A stretch of 6,359 bases of DNA from a bacterium (GTDB lineage Bacteria > Actinomycetota > Thermoleophilia > Solirubrobacterales > 70-9): NCBI GenBank assembly GCA_002919115.1, contig PKER01000073.1, forward strand, positions 1-6,359. Direction: 5' to 3'. The notes below the pieces were generated by a model that was not told the origin of the DNA, ran no database searches, and saw nothing but the letters and a program-made list of their open reading frames with translations. The position numbers were made by a program, and so were the translations under genes. Below are positions 1 to 5,403 of the stretch, piece after piece (the stretch's first letter is position 1; every line of letters begins with the position of its first letter).

Positions 1-124
1 CCGCGGCGCGCGCCTCGCGCTCGGCGGCGTCGTCGGCGTGCGCGCCCGAGTCCCGGTCGCGGCCGGTGTCCACGACGTCGTGCTCCTCGATCGGCTCCAG
101 GGTCTCCTCGTCACGGTCCTGCAC
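1..124 (-). CDS. N-terminus of an acidic protein, not recognised (partial, 3' end outside window)
   Basis: I do not recognise this gene. A GTG at 124-122 opens a reading frame that stays open for 41 codons to the left edge. It begins V/M-Q-D-R-D-E-E-T-L-E-P-I-E-E-H and continues through HDVVDTGRDRDSG and DDAAEREARAA. The start is chosen because a strong Shine-Dalgarno, AGAAAGGAG, lies 5 nt upstream at 138-130 on the same strand. The visible part is rich in Asp, Glu, Arg and Ala, with no hydrophobic stretch, so there is no signal peptide and no early membrane segment. Such a charged, low-complexity head is usually a disordered cytoplasmic extension, and the functional domain would lie beyond the window. 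It is divergent from the M42 peptidase gene, with 159 nt between the start codons. The reading frame on the opposite strand here is a shadow. Confidence 0.6.
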   Translation of the reverse strand, partial: MQDRDEETLEPIEEHDVVDTGRDRDSGAHADDAAEREARAA

Positions 125-129
125 AGCGG

Positions 130-138
130 CTCCTTTCT
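130..138 (-). promoter_or_regulatory. Shine-Dalgarno of the left-edge acidic protein
   Basis: On the minus strand this reads AGAAAGGAG, 5 nt before the GTG at 124. It is one of the best ribosome binding sites in the window and decides the start of the partial gene. Confidence 0.65.
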
Positions 139-271
139 GCTGGGTCAAGCGGTGCCTGCGGTTATCCGCTGCGCGCGTGGCGAAACGATCGAGGCGGGCA
201 GGTCGCGCATCGCGGGAGGAATCCGCCTCGCTCGGAGCGGCGGGGCGGTGCGCCCGCGCCGCCCGGGCGCT

Positions 272-277
272 TAACTT
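272..277 (+). promoter_or_regulatory. Candidate -10 box of a leaderless promoter for the M42 peptidase
   Basis: TAACTT matches the actinobacterial -10 pattern TANNNT and ends 6 nt before the A of the ATG at 284. It lies in the only AT-rich patch (TTAACTT) of an otherwise extremely GC-rich region. No Shine-Dalgarno precedes the ATG; the bases just before it are CTTCCTCGC. Together this fits transcription starting at the ATG itself, a leaderless mRNA. No convincing -35 box is visible. Confidence 0.5.
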
Positions 278-283
278 CCTCGC

Positions 284-1339
284 ATGGCTGAGACCCCTGA
301 ACTCCTCGATTCGCTGCTCCGTGTCCCCGCGCCCTCGGGCTACGAGGCGCCCGCCGCGCAGGTGTGGCGCGAGGCCGCGTCGTTCGCCGACCTGCGCACG
401 GACGGGCTGGGCTCGTCGATGGCCCTGGTCGGCGACGAGGACGCCAAGCCGCTGCTCGCGATCGCCGGGCACATCGACGAGATCGGGCTGGTCGTGACGC
501 ACATCGACGACCAGGGCTTCATCTGGTTCGCCCCGATCGGGGGCTGGGACCCGCAGATCCTGGTCGGCCAGCGGGTCGAGATCGTCACCAAGGACGGGCC
601 GGTGTACGGGGTCGCAGGCCGCAAGCCCATCCACCTGCTGGAGGCCGACCAGCGCAAGAAGGTCGTCGAGCTCAAGAAGCTGCACATCGACATCGGCGCC
701 GCCGACGGCGACGAGGCGCGCGAGCTCGTGCGCATCGGCGACCCGGTCGTGGTCGCCGCCGAGCCCATGCGCGTGCAGGGGGAACGGCTCGTCTCGCGCT
801 CGCTCGACAACCGGCTCGGCTCGTACGTCGCGCTCGAGGTCGCCCGTCGCGTGCACGAGCGCGGCAGGCTCACGGGCCGCGTCGCGGCGGTGGCCAACGC
901 GCAGGAGGAGATCGGCCTGAACGGCGCGCGCACCTCCTCGTTCGCGCTCCGGCCCGACCTGGCGGTTGCCGTCGACGTCACGCACGCGACCGACGCGCCG
1001 GGCATCGACAAGAACCAGGAGGGCGACCACGCGCTCGGCTCCGGCCCCGTGATCGGGCGGGGCTCCACCCTCTCCCCCAAGGTCTTCGAGCTGCTCGCCG
1101 AGACCGCGGAGCGCGAGGGCATCGCCTACACGATCGAGGCGTCCGGCAACCGCACGGCCACCGACGCCGACGCGACGCAGATCTCGCGCTCGGGGATCCC
1201 CACCGGGCTCGTCTCGATCCCGCTGCGCTACATGCACTCGCCGGTCGAGATGGTCGACCTGCGCGACGTCGAGGCCGCGGTCGAGCTGCTCGTCGCCTTC
1301 GCCGAGTCGCTCGAGCCGGACGTCGACCTCTCCCGCTAG
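284..1339 (+). CDS. M42 family metallo-aminopeptidase (TET-like, FrvX/endoglucanase M-like)
   Basis: This is a 351-residue protein, the usual length for peptidase family M42. These cytosolic enzymes bind two zinc or cobalt ions, generally form dodecameric tetrahedral shells, and trim N-terminal residues from peptides. The metal and catalytic motifs are complete: His63 and Asp65 in GHIDEIG, bridging Asp175 in LDNRLG, the EE pair Glu208 (general base) and Glu209 (ligand) in QEEIG, Asp231 in VDVTHATD, and His318 in RYMHSP. An N-terminal V-P-A-P-S-G-Y-E segment is also typical. There is no signal peptide. The ATG at 284 fits the family N-terminus and a leaderless promoter just upstream. The gene converges on the molybdoenzyme gene with 25 nt between the stops. 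Substrate preference cannot be read from the sequence. Older annotation as cellulase or endoglucanase for this family is misleading. Confidence 0.93.
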   Translation: MAETPELLDSLLRVPAPSGYEAPAAQVWREAASFADLRTDGLGSSMALVGDEDAKPLLAIAGHIDEIGLVVTHIDDQGFIWFAPIGGWDPQILVGQRVEIVTKDGPVYGVAGRKPIHLLEADQRKKVVELKKLHIDIGAADGDEARELVRIGDPVVVAAEPMRVQGERLVSRSLDNRLGSYVALEVARRVHERGRLTGRVAAVANAQEEIGLNGARTSSFALRPDLAVAVDVTHATDAPGIDKNQEGDHALGSGPVIGRGSTLSPKVFELLAETAEREGIAYTIEASGNRTATDADATQISRSGIPTGLVSIPLRYMHSPVEMVDLRDVEAAVELLVAFAESLEPDVDLSR

Positions 1340-1362
1340 GCGCCCGGGCTCGGCCGGGCGCC
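1339..1362. terminator. Perfect 9-bp hairpin between convergent genes, probable bidirectional terminator
   Basis: GGCGCCCGG at 1339-1347 pairs perfectly with CCGGGCGCC at 1354-1362 around a 6-nt loop. The stem begins at the last base of the M42 stop codon and ends 2 nt before the stop of the molybdoenzyme gene, so it fills the whole intergenic gap. No T-tract follows on either strand, as is common for actinobacterial terminators. Because it is symmetrical it could stop transcription from both sides. Confidence 0.6.
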
Positions 1363-1364
1363 GC

Positions 1365-3629
1365 TCAGGCCGGGACGAGCTCCACCGGGATGCCGTTCAG
1401 CGCCGCGTTGCCGCTCGGCGCATCGACGCGCCGCCCGTCGGCGAGCAGGTTCACGTTCGCGCCCGGGTGCGCCGAGGCCACCGAGAGGCGCGCGCCGGCG
1501 GCGTCGTGGCCCCACCCGTGGGGCACGCTCACCACGCCCGGCATGATCTCGTCGCTCACCTCGACGGGAAGCTCCACCTCGCCCGCCGCCGTGCGCAGGC
1601 GAGCGCGCTGGCCGTCGGCCAGGCCGAGCCGGTCGGCGTCGGCCGGGTTGACCAGCGCCGTGCAGCGGTTCGGCCCCTTCACCAGCGCGTGGACGTTGTG
1701 CATCCAGGAGTTGTTCGAGCGCAGCTGGCGCCGGCCGATGAGCACCAGGCCTGACGCGCCGCCGTTGCCGGCCTCGCCCAGCAGGGCCCCGAGCCGCTCG
1801 CGCAGGCGGGGCACGTCGCCGGTGATCGGCCCGGGCGCGAGCTCGACCTTGCCGCTCGGGGTGCGCAGCGCGCCCGGCAGCCGCCCCTCCTCGAGCGGGC
1901 CCAGGTCGATCCCGTGCGGGCTCTCCTCCAGCCGCGCCAGCGTGAGGCCGCCGGGCCGGGCGCCGAAGCCGTCGCCGTGCGCGCCCACCCGCAAGAGGAA
2001 ATCGAGCACGCGCTCAGGGCCACGCCGCGGCTCGAGCGCGGCGAGGATCTCGCCGGCGTCGCGGCCCTCGATCGGCGAGCCGGGCTGCGCGGTCTCGCGC
2101 CCGGCCAGGGTGGCGATCACCATGTCGTCGAGCGCCGCGGTGTCGGCGTCGGGGCCCTGGCCCGCGATGATCCCCGTGAGCCGCAGCAGCACCTCCGACT
2201 CGTCGAGGAGGCCGTCCTCGCGCGGCAGCGGAGCCGGCGAGTAGTTCGCCACGTTGCGGGCCGCGAACTGGTAGAGCGCGATGTCGTAGTGCGAGCGCGA
2301 GAGCGGGTCCGGCGCGGGCAGGATCACGTCCGCGTGGCGCGTGGTCTCGTTGACGTAGAGGTCCACGCTCACCATGAACTCCAGGCCGGCCAGCGCCCGC
2401 TCGAGACGGGCGGCGTCGGGCAGCGAGACCACCGGGTTGCCCGCGACGGTGATCAGCGCGCGCACCTGCCCCTCCCCGGGGGTCTCGATCTCCTCCGCAA
2501 GGCACGAGACCGGCAGCTCGCCCATCACCTCCGGCAGCCCGCGCACCCGGCTGCGCCAGCGTCCCGTGCGCACGCCGCGGCCGCGGCCCGGCTCGCCGGC
2601 GGAGTTGCGCTGGCCCGCAGCGGCCGTCGGGAACAGCGCGCCGCCCGCCCTGTCGAGGTTCCCGGTGAGCGCGTTGAGCACGTCGACGAGCCAGCTCGCG
2701 AGCGTGCCGAACTCCTGCAGCGTCGTGCCGATCCGCCCGTAGACCGCGGCGCGCTCGGCCGCCGCCAGTTCGCGCGCCAGGCGGCGGATCTCCGGGGCCG
2801 GGATCCCGCAGGCCGGCGCCACGGCCTCGGGCGAGAAGCTCGCGGCGAGCTCGCGCACCTGCTCCGCGCCCCGCGTGTGCTCGGCGAGCCTGCCGAGGTC
2901 GGTGAGCCCTTCGTCGAAGAGCACGTGGACCATCGCGAACAGCAGCAGCGCGTCGGTGCCGGGCCGGATGAAGTGGTGCTCGTCGGCCGCCCGGGCGGTC
3001 CGCGTGCGGCGCGGGTCGATCACGACGAGCTTGCCGCCGCGCTCGCGCAGGCGCCTCAGGCGCCCGCGCATGTCGGGCGCGGTCAGCAGGCTGCCGTTCG
3101 ACACGAGCGGGTTCGCCCCCAGGATCAGGAGGTGCTGCGTGCGGTCGACGTCCGGCACCGGGACCGTCATCCAGTGCCCGAACATATGGCCCGCGGTGAA
3201 GTGCTTGGGCATCTGGTCGACGCTCGAGGCCGAGTACACGTTCTTCGTGCCGAGCGCGCGCAGCAGCACCTGCAGGTAGACCATCGACGAGAGGTTGTGC
3301 GCGTTCGGGTTGCCCACGTAGGCCGCCACCGCGTCACGGCCGTGCTCGGCGGCGATCGCCGGCAGCCGGTGGTCGATCTCGCCGAACGCCTCGTCCCAGC
3401 TCGCCGGGCGCAGCTCGCCGTCGCGGCGCACGAGCGGCGTGCGCAGCCGGTCGGGGTCCTCCCGCAGCCCCTTGAGGCCGTAGGCCTTCGGGCAGATGAA
3501 CCCGCGGCTCAGGACGTCTTCCTCATCCCCGCGGATCGAGACGACCTCGTCGCCCGCGACCTCGATCGCAAGCCCGCACGTGGCCTCGCACAGCGGGCAG
3601 GTGCGGAAGCGGGTTGCGCTGGCCGGCAC
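1365..3629 (-). CDS. Molybdopterin-dependent oxidoreductase, [4Fe-4S]-containing, DMSO reductase superfamily
   Basis: This 754-residue protein is a member of the Mo/W-bis-MGD (DMSO reductase) superfamily, a COG0243-like oxidoreductase. Domain order is standard. An N-terminal [4Fe-4S] domain covers about residues 4-58 with Cys11, Cys14, Cys18 and Cys46 (C-x2-C-x3-C-x27-C). The molybdopterin catalytic domain runs to about residue 480. The C-terminal dinucleotide-binding domain covers about 625-750 and includes RSNNSW at 637-642. NETTRHADVILP (427-438) is a typical family motif. Aligned by eye with E. coli formate dehydrogenase H, Asp138 (in SSVDQMP) falls where that enzyme has its selenocysteine Mo ligand. 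No twin-arginine or other signal peptide is present, so it should be cytoplasmic. The start is GTG at 3629, preceded by a TANNNT box and no Shine-Dalgarno. No electron-transfer subunit or cofactor gene is adjacent. The substrate is unknown. Confidence 0.92.
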   Translation of the reverse strand: MPASATRFRTCPLCEATCGLAIEVAGDEVVSIRGDEEDVLSRGFICPKAYGLKGLREDPDRLRTPLVRRDGELRPASWDEAFGEIDHRLPAIAAEHGRDAVAAYVGNPNAHNLSSMVYLQVLLRALGTKNVYSASSVDQMPKHFTAGHMFGHWMTVPVPDVDRTQHLLILGANPLVSNGSLLTAPDMRGRLRRLRERGGKLVVIDPRRTRTARAADEHHFIRPGTDALLLFAMVHVLFDEGLTDLGRLAEHTRGAEQVRELAASFSPEAVAPACGIPAPEIRRLARELAAAERAAVYGRIGTTLQEFGTLASWLVDVLNALTGNLDRAGGALFPTAAAGQRNSAGEPGRGRGVRTGRWRSRVRGLPEVMGELPVSCLAEEIETPGEGQVRALITVAGNPVVSLPDAARLERALAGLEFMVSVDLYVNETTRHADVILPAPDPLSRSHYDIALYQFAARNVANYSPAPLPREDGLLDESEVLLRLTGIIAGQGPDADTAALDDMVIATLAGRETAQPGSPIEGRDAGEILAALEPRRGPERVLDFLLRVGAHGDGFGARPGGLTLARLEESPHGIDLGPLEEGRLPGALRTPSGKVELAPGPITGDVPRLRERLGALLGEAGNGGASGLVLIGRRQLRSNNSWMHNVHALVKGPNRCTALVNPADADRLGLADGQRARLRTAAGEVELPVEVSDEIMPGVVSVPHGWGHDAAGARLSVASAHPGANVNLLADGRRVDAPSGNAALNGIPVELVPA

Positions 3630-3636
3630 GAGAGCG

Positions 3637-3642
3637 ACGGTA
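3637..3642 (-). promoter_or_regulatory. Candidate -10 box of a leaderless promoter for the molybdoenzyme gene
   Basis: On the minus strand TACCGT fits TANNNT and ends 7 nt before the GTG start at 3629. No Shine-Dalgarno is seen between the box and the start codon (CGCTCTC). The first four bases of the box belong to the outermost 7-bp unit of the repeat array at 3639-3673, so the repeat may have shaped the promoter or may overlie it by chance. No clear -35 box is visible. Confidence 0.4.
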
Positions 3643-3673
3643 CAGCAATCAGCGGCCAGCTACTAGCTGCCAG
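3639..3673 (-). repeat. Left heptanucleotide array (five 7-bp units)
   Basis: Read on the minus strand from 3673 down, the sequence splits into five consecutive 7-mers that all begin with CT: CTGGCAG, CTAGTAG, CTGGCCG, CTGATTG and CTGTACC. Units become less alike toward the molybdoenzyme gene. The last unit overlaps that gene's candidate -10 box. A degenerate further unit, CCGGTGG, precedes the array at 3680-3674. Confidence 0.5.
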
Positions 3674-3683
3674 CCACCGGCTC

Positions 3684-3699
3684 CGCGGCCTCGGCCGCG
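3684..3699. repeat. Small hairpin inside the inverted-repeat element
   Basis: CGCGGC at 3684-3689 pairs with GCCGCG at 3694-3699 around a CTCG tetraloop. The stem directly abuts the inner end of the left 33-bp arm. It is perfectly paired but short, and the region is GC-rich. Confidence 0.4.
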
Positions 3700-3798
3700 T
3701 GGCTGCCGACGGACGCGACATCTCCACGCCGAGTGCGAAAGCGTGGCGGTCTCCAACCGGAATCACACACTTGGGCGCAGCCGCGCTTGACCCCCGAG

Positions 3799-3826
3799 CT
3801 GGTGCCTGGCAGCTGGGAGCTGGCAG
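3799..3826 (+). repeat. Right heptanucleotide array (four 7-bp units)
   Basis: Read on the plus strand, four adjacent 7-mers occur: CTGGTGC, CTGGCAG, CTGGGAG and CTGGCAG. The pattern continues loosely as CTAAGTC at 3827-3833 and CTGACCA from 3836, which runs into the last codons of pepQ. This array is in inverted orientation relative to the one at 3639-3673. Confidence 0.5.
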
Positions 3827-3831
3827 CTAAG

Positions 3832-4929
3832 TCAGCTGACCACCCGCAGCTCCTTCGGCAGCCCGCTCAGGTTCTTCGGCTCGCCGGCGGTGACCACCAC
3901 GAGATCCTCGATGCGGATGCCGAAGCGGCCCGGGACGTAGACGCCCGGCTCGACCGTGACCACGTTGCCCGGCTCGAGGGTGTCCTCCGAGCGCTTGCTG
4001 AGCCGCGGCGGCTCGTGCACCTGCAGGCCGACGCCGTGCCCGAGGCCGTGCCCGAAGCGCTCGCCCATCCCGGCCTCCTCGATGATCCCGCGGCTCACCG
4101 CGTCCACCTCGCGCCCGTGCGCACCCGCGGCGACCGCGTCGACCCCCGCGAGCTGCGCGCGCAGGACGAGCTCGTAGGCCGAGCGCAGTTCCTCGTCCAG
4201 CTCGCCGGTCGCGAACGTGCGCGTCCCGTCGGAGCAGTAGCCGTCGAGCTTCGCGCCCCAGTCGATCGTGACAAGCTCGTTCGGCCCCACCTCGCGGTCG
4301 GTGGGGATCGCGTGCGGCAGCGCGCCGTTGGGGCCGGAGGCGACGATCGTCGGGAACGACGGCTGTGCGCCCAGCTCCCGCATGCGCGTCTCGAGCTCGA
4401 AGGCGATCCGGCGCTCGGTCTTGCCGGCGATGCCCCGCTCGAGCAGCCACTCGAGCGCCTCGTCCGCGAGCCGCGAGGCGGCGGCGATCGCGTCCACCTC
4501 GTCGGCGTCCTTCACGCGGCGCAGGCGCTCGACCAACCCCTCGGCCGCGACCAGCTCGACGTCGTCGCCGACCGCCGCCGCGAGCTTGCGGTGGTTGCGC
4601 ACGCTGGTCGCGGCGGGGTCGAAGCCGACCCGCCCGCGCAGGCGCCTGCCGAGCTCCTCGAAGACGGGGCCGTCGAAGATCACCCGCTCGAACGCGTCGC
4701 CGACCCGGCGCTCGGCGAGCTCAGCGTAGCGGAAGTCGGTGAGGAACTCGCGCCGCTCGGGTCCGACGATCGCGAGCCCGCTCGTGCCCGCGAACCCGGT
4801 CAGCCAGCGCACGTTGGCGATCGCGTCGGGGCCCGAGTCGCCGGGGTTCACCAGGTCGCCGACGATCAGCGCGTCGAGGCCCTCCTCGGCGACGAGCGCG
4901 GCGAGCCGCTCGGCGCGCGCCTCACTCAC
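3832..4929 (-). CDS. pepQ: Xaa-Pro dipeptidase / aminopeptidase P-like, M24B family
   Basis: This 365-residue cytosolic metallopeptidase cleaves peptides at an Xaa-Pro bond, using two metal ions in a pita-bread fold. An N-terminal creatinase-like domain (about 1-125) precedes the M24 domain (about 133-355). All five metal ligands are present with the spacing of Pyrococcus furiosus prolidase: Asp223, Asp234, His298, Glu327 and Glu341. The substrate-site His305 is also present, in VHEPP. The loop before VRWLTGF carries an extra N-P-G-D-S-G-P-D stretch of roughly ten residues compared with the usual form. The start is GTG at 4929, which overlaps the aroQ stop by 8 nt; AAGGAG lies 10 nt upstream. 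It is the last gene of the aroB operon. In many actinobacteria efp and nusB follow, but here the repeat element and a different gene follow. Whether it acts on dipeptides (PepQ) or on longer N-termini (PepP) cannot be decided from sequence. Confidence 0.88.
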   Translation of the reverse strand: MSEARAERLAALVAEEGLDALIVGDLVNPGDSGPDAIANVRWLTGFAGTSGLAIVGPERREFLTDFRYAELAERRVGDAFERVIFDGPVFEELGRRLRGRVGFDPAATSVRNHRKLAAAVGDDVELVAAEGLVERLRRVKDADEVDAIAAASRLADEALEWLLERGIAGKTERRIAFELETRMRELGAQPSFPTIVASGPNGALPHAIPTDREVGPNELVTIDWGAKLDGYCSDGTRTFATGELDEELRSAYELVLRAQLAGVDAVAAGAHGREVDAVSRGIIEEAGMGERFGHGLGHGVGLQVHEPPRLSKRSEDTLEPGNVVTVEPGVYVPGRFGIRIEDLVVVTAGEPKNLSGLPKELRVVS

Positions 4930-5380
4930 CGACGCCCAGCTCCTTGGCGATCAGCTCCAGCGCCTCGCGGTAGCCGTCCAGCTTCTTGCCGGAGATCTTC
5001 GCGAGCACCAGCCCGTCGAAGACCGAGTGGCGCCGCCACTCCTCGCGCGACTCCACGTCGGAGATGTGCACCTCGACCGCGGGCAGCTGGGCGAACTCGA
5101 GCGCGTCGCGGATCGCCCAGGAGTAGTGGGTCCAGGCGCCGGCGTTGATCACGGCGGCGTCGGCCATCTCCGGCAGGCGGTGCAAGTACTCGATGAACTC
5201 GCCCTCGTGGTTGGTCTGGAAGAAGATCACCTCGAGGTCGAGCTCGCGCGCGAACCGGCGCACCGCGACCTCGAGCTCGGACAGCGTGAAGGACCCGTAG
5301 TGGTGCGGGTCCCGGCGGCCGAGCTGGTCGAGGTTCGCGCCGTGCAGGACGCCGACCCGGTTGTGCGTCGTCGGGCTCAC
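4922..5380 (-). CDS. aroQ: Type II 3-dehydroquinate dehydratase
   Basis: This 152-residue enzyme converts 3-dehydroquinate to 3-dehydroshikimate, shikimate pathway step 3; type II enzymes are typically dodecamers of about 150 residues. Key positions, compared with the Mycobacterium tuberculosis enzyme, are kept: Asn16 in GANL, catalytic Tyr28 in HHYG, Asn79 and His85 in NAGAWTH, and His105 and Ser107 in EVHIS. Several usual motifs are altered: LNGPNL reads LHGANL, HISN reads HISD, and THTS reads THYS. FFQTNHEGE (53-61) resembles the family form. The start is GTG at 5380, which leaves a normal N-terminal length before LHGANL, but no Shine-Dalgarno stands directly before it. Translation may be coupled through an 8-codon ORF at 5403-5377. 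It lies 19 nt after the aroB stop, and its end overlaps the pepQ start. Confidence 0.9.
   Translation of the reverse strand: MSPTTHNRVGVLHGANLDQLGRRDPHHYGSFTLSELEVAVRRFARELDLEVIFFQTNHEGEFIEYLHRLPEMADAAVINAGAWTHYSWAIRDALEFAQLPAVEVHISDVESREEWRRHSVFDGLVLAKISGKKLDGYREALELIAKELGVGE
4940..4945 (-). promoter_or_regulatory. Shine-Dalgarno of pepQ inside the aroQ end
   Basis: The minus strand reads AAGGAG, 10 nt before the pepQ GTG at 4929. It lies within the last aroQ codons (Lys-Glu). The spacing is a little long, and the 8-nt gene overlap suggests that translational coupling also helps. Confidence 0.45.
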
Positions 5381-5403
5381 TGCGAAGCGCGGCGGTCGCT
5401 CAC
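5377..5403 (-). CDS. Putative 8-codon coupling ORF between aroB and aroQ
   Basis: Starting at GTG 5403-5401, the minus strand encodes M-S-D-R-R-A-S-Q and stops at TGA 5379-5377. Its start overlaps the aroB stop as GTGA, and its stop overlaps the aroQ start in the same GTGA arrangement. AAGGAG lies 5 nt before its start, which is ideal spacing, while aroQ itself has none nearby. The 8-mer CAGTGAGC occurs at both ends, 23 nt apart. The ORF could keep ribosomes running from aroB into aroQ. It could also be a chance product of the repeated 8-mer. Its frame is not that of aroQ, so it is not simply an N-terminal extension. Confidence 0.3.
   Translation of the reverse strand: MSDRRASQ

Larger units (their letters stand above)
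125..283. other. Divergent intergenic region with two small GC-rich inverted repeats
   Basis: These 159 bases separate the left-edge minus-strand gene from the plus-strand M42 peptidase and should hold both promoters. A perfect 8-bp inverted repeat, CGAGGCGG at 190-197 and CCGCCTCG at 223-230, is separated by 25 nt. A second one, GGGCGG at 243-248 and CCGCCC at 259-264, has a 10-nt spacer and lies just before the -10 box of the peptidase gene. In sequence this rich in G and C, such short repeats can occur by chance, so an operator role is only possible. No coding region is supported here. Confidence 0.4.
3651..3828. repeat. 178-bp inverted-repeat element with 33-bp imperfect arms
   Basis: The left arm at 3651-3683, read as its reverse complement, matches the right arm at 3796-3828 at 28 of 33 positions without gaps. 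Between them lie 112 nt with no supported gene. The interior holds a CGCGGC-CTCG-GCCGCG hairpin at 3684-3699 and a CCACGC/GCGTGG pair at 3724-3729 and 3741-3746. The element fills nearly all of the 202-nt gap between the pepQ stop and the molybdoenzyme start. It could be a MITE-like or REP-like non-autonomous element, or two copies of a dispersed repeat in opposite orientation. As RNA from the aroB-aroQ-pepQ transcript it would fold into a long stem and could act as a terminator. I see no convincing target-site duplication, and no transposase. Confidence 0.6.

Noticed and set aside
125..180. Promoter for the left-edge gene around GGATAAC on the minus strand
   Set aside because: An AT-containing patch exists, but no -35 element at proper spacing could be supported.
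364..2244. 626-codon open frame on the plus strand across the M42 gene and into the molybdoenzyme
   Set aside because: It is extremely Arg/Ala/Pro-rich without any domain, and it spans two well-supported genes in other frames plus a terminator hairpin.
3733..3746. GAAA tetraloop hairpin as a structured RNA
   Set aside because: Only two Watson-Crick pairs plus two G-U wobbles support it, which is too weak.
3684..3795. Possible riboswitch (for example a molybdenum-cofactor RNA) upstream of the molybdoenzyme
   Set aside because: The hairpins present do not match any riboswitch consensus I can recall, and the candidate leaderless promoter at 3642-3637 would leave this region untranscribed with the gene.
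1914..3830. 638-codon open frame on the plus strand, antisense to the molybdoenzyme
   Set aside because: It is a shadow frame typical of GC-rich DNA: Arg/Ala/His-rich with no recognisable motif, while the opposite strand carries a complete, motif-rich protein.
3649..3836. TCAGC at both ends of the inverted-repeat element (3649-3653 and 3832-3836) as a target-site duplication
   Set aside because: The left copy overlaps the arm and the right copy lies 3 nt outside the other arm, so the positions do not fit a clean duplication; AGC-rich 5-mers are also part of the heptad pattern.
3733..5148. 471-codon open frame on the plus strand antisense to pepQ and aroQ
   Set aside because: The translation is low-complexity; both genes on the minus strand have full catalytic motifs.
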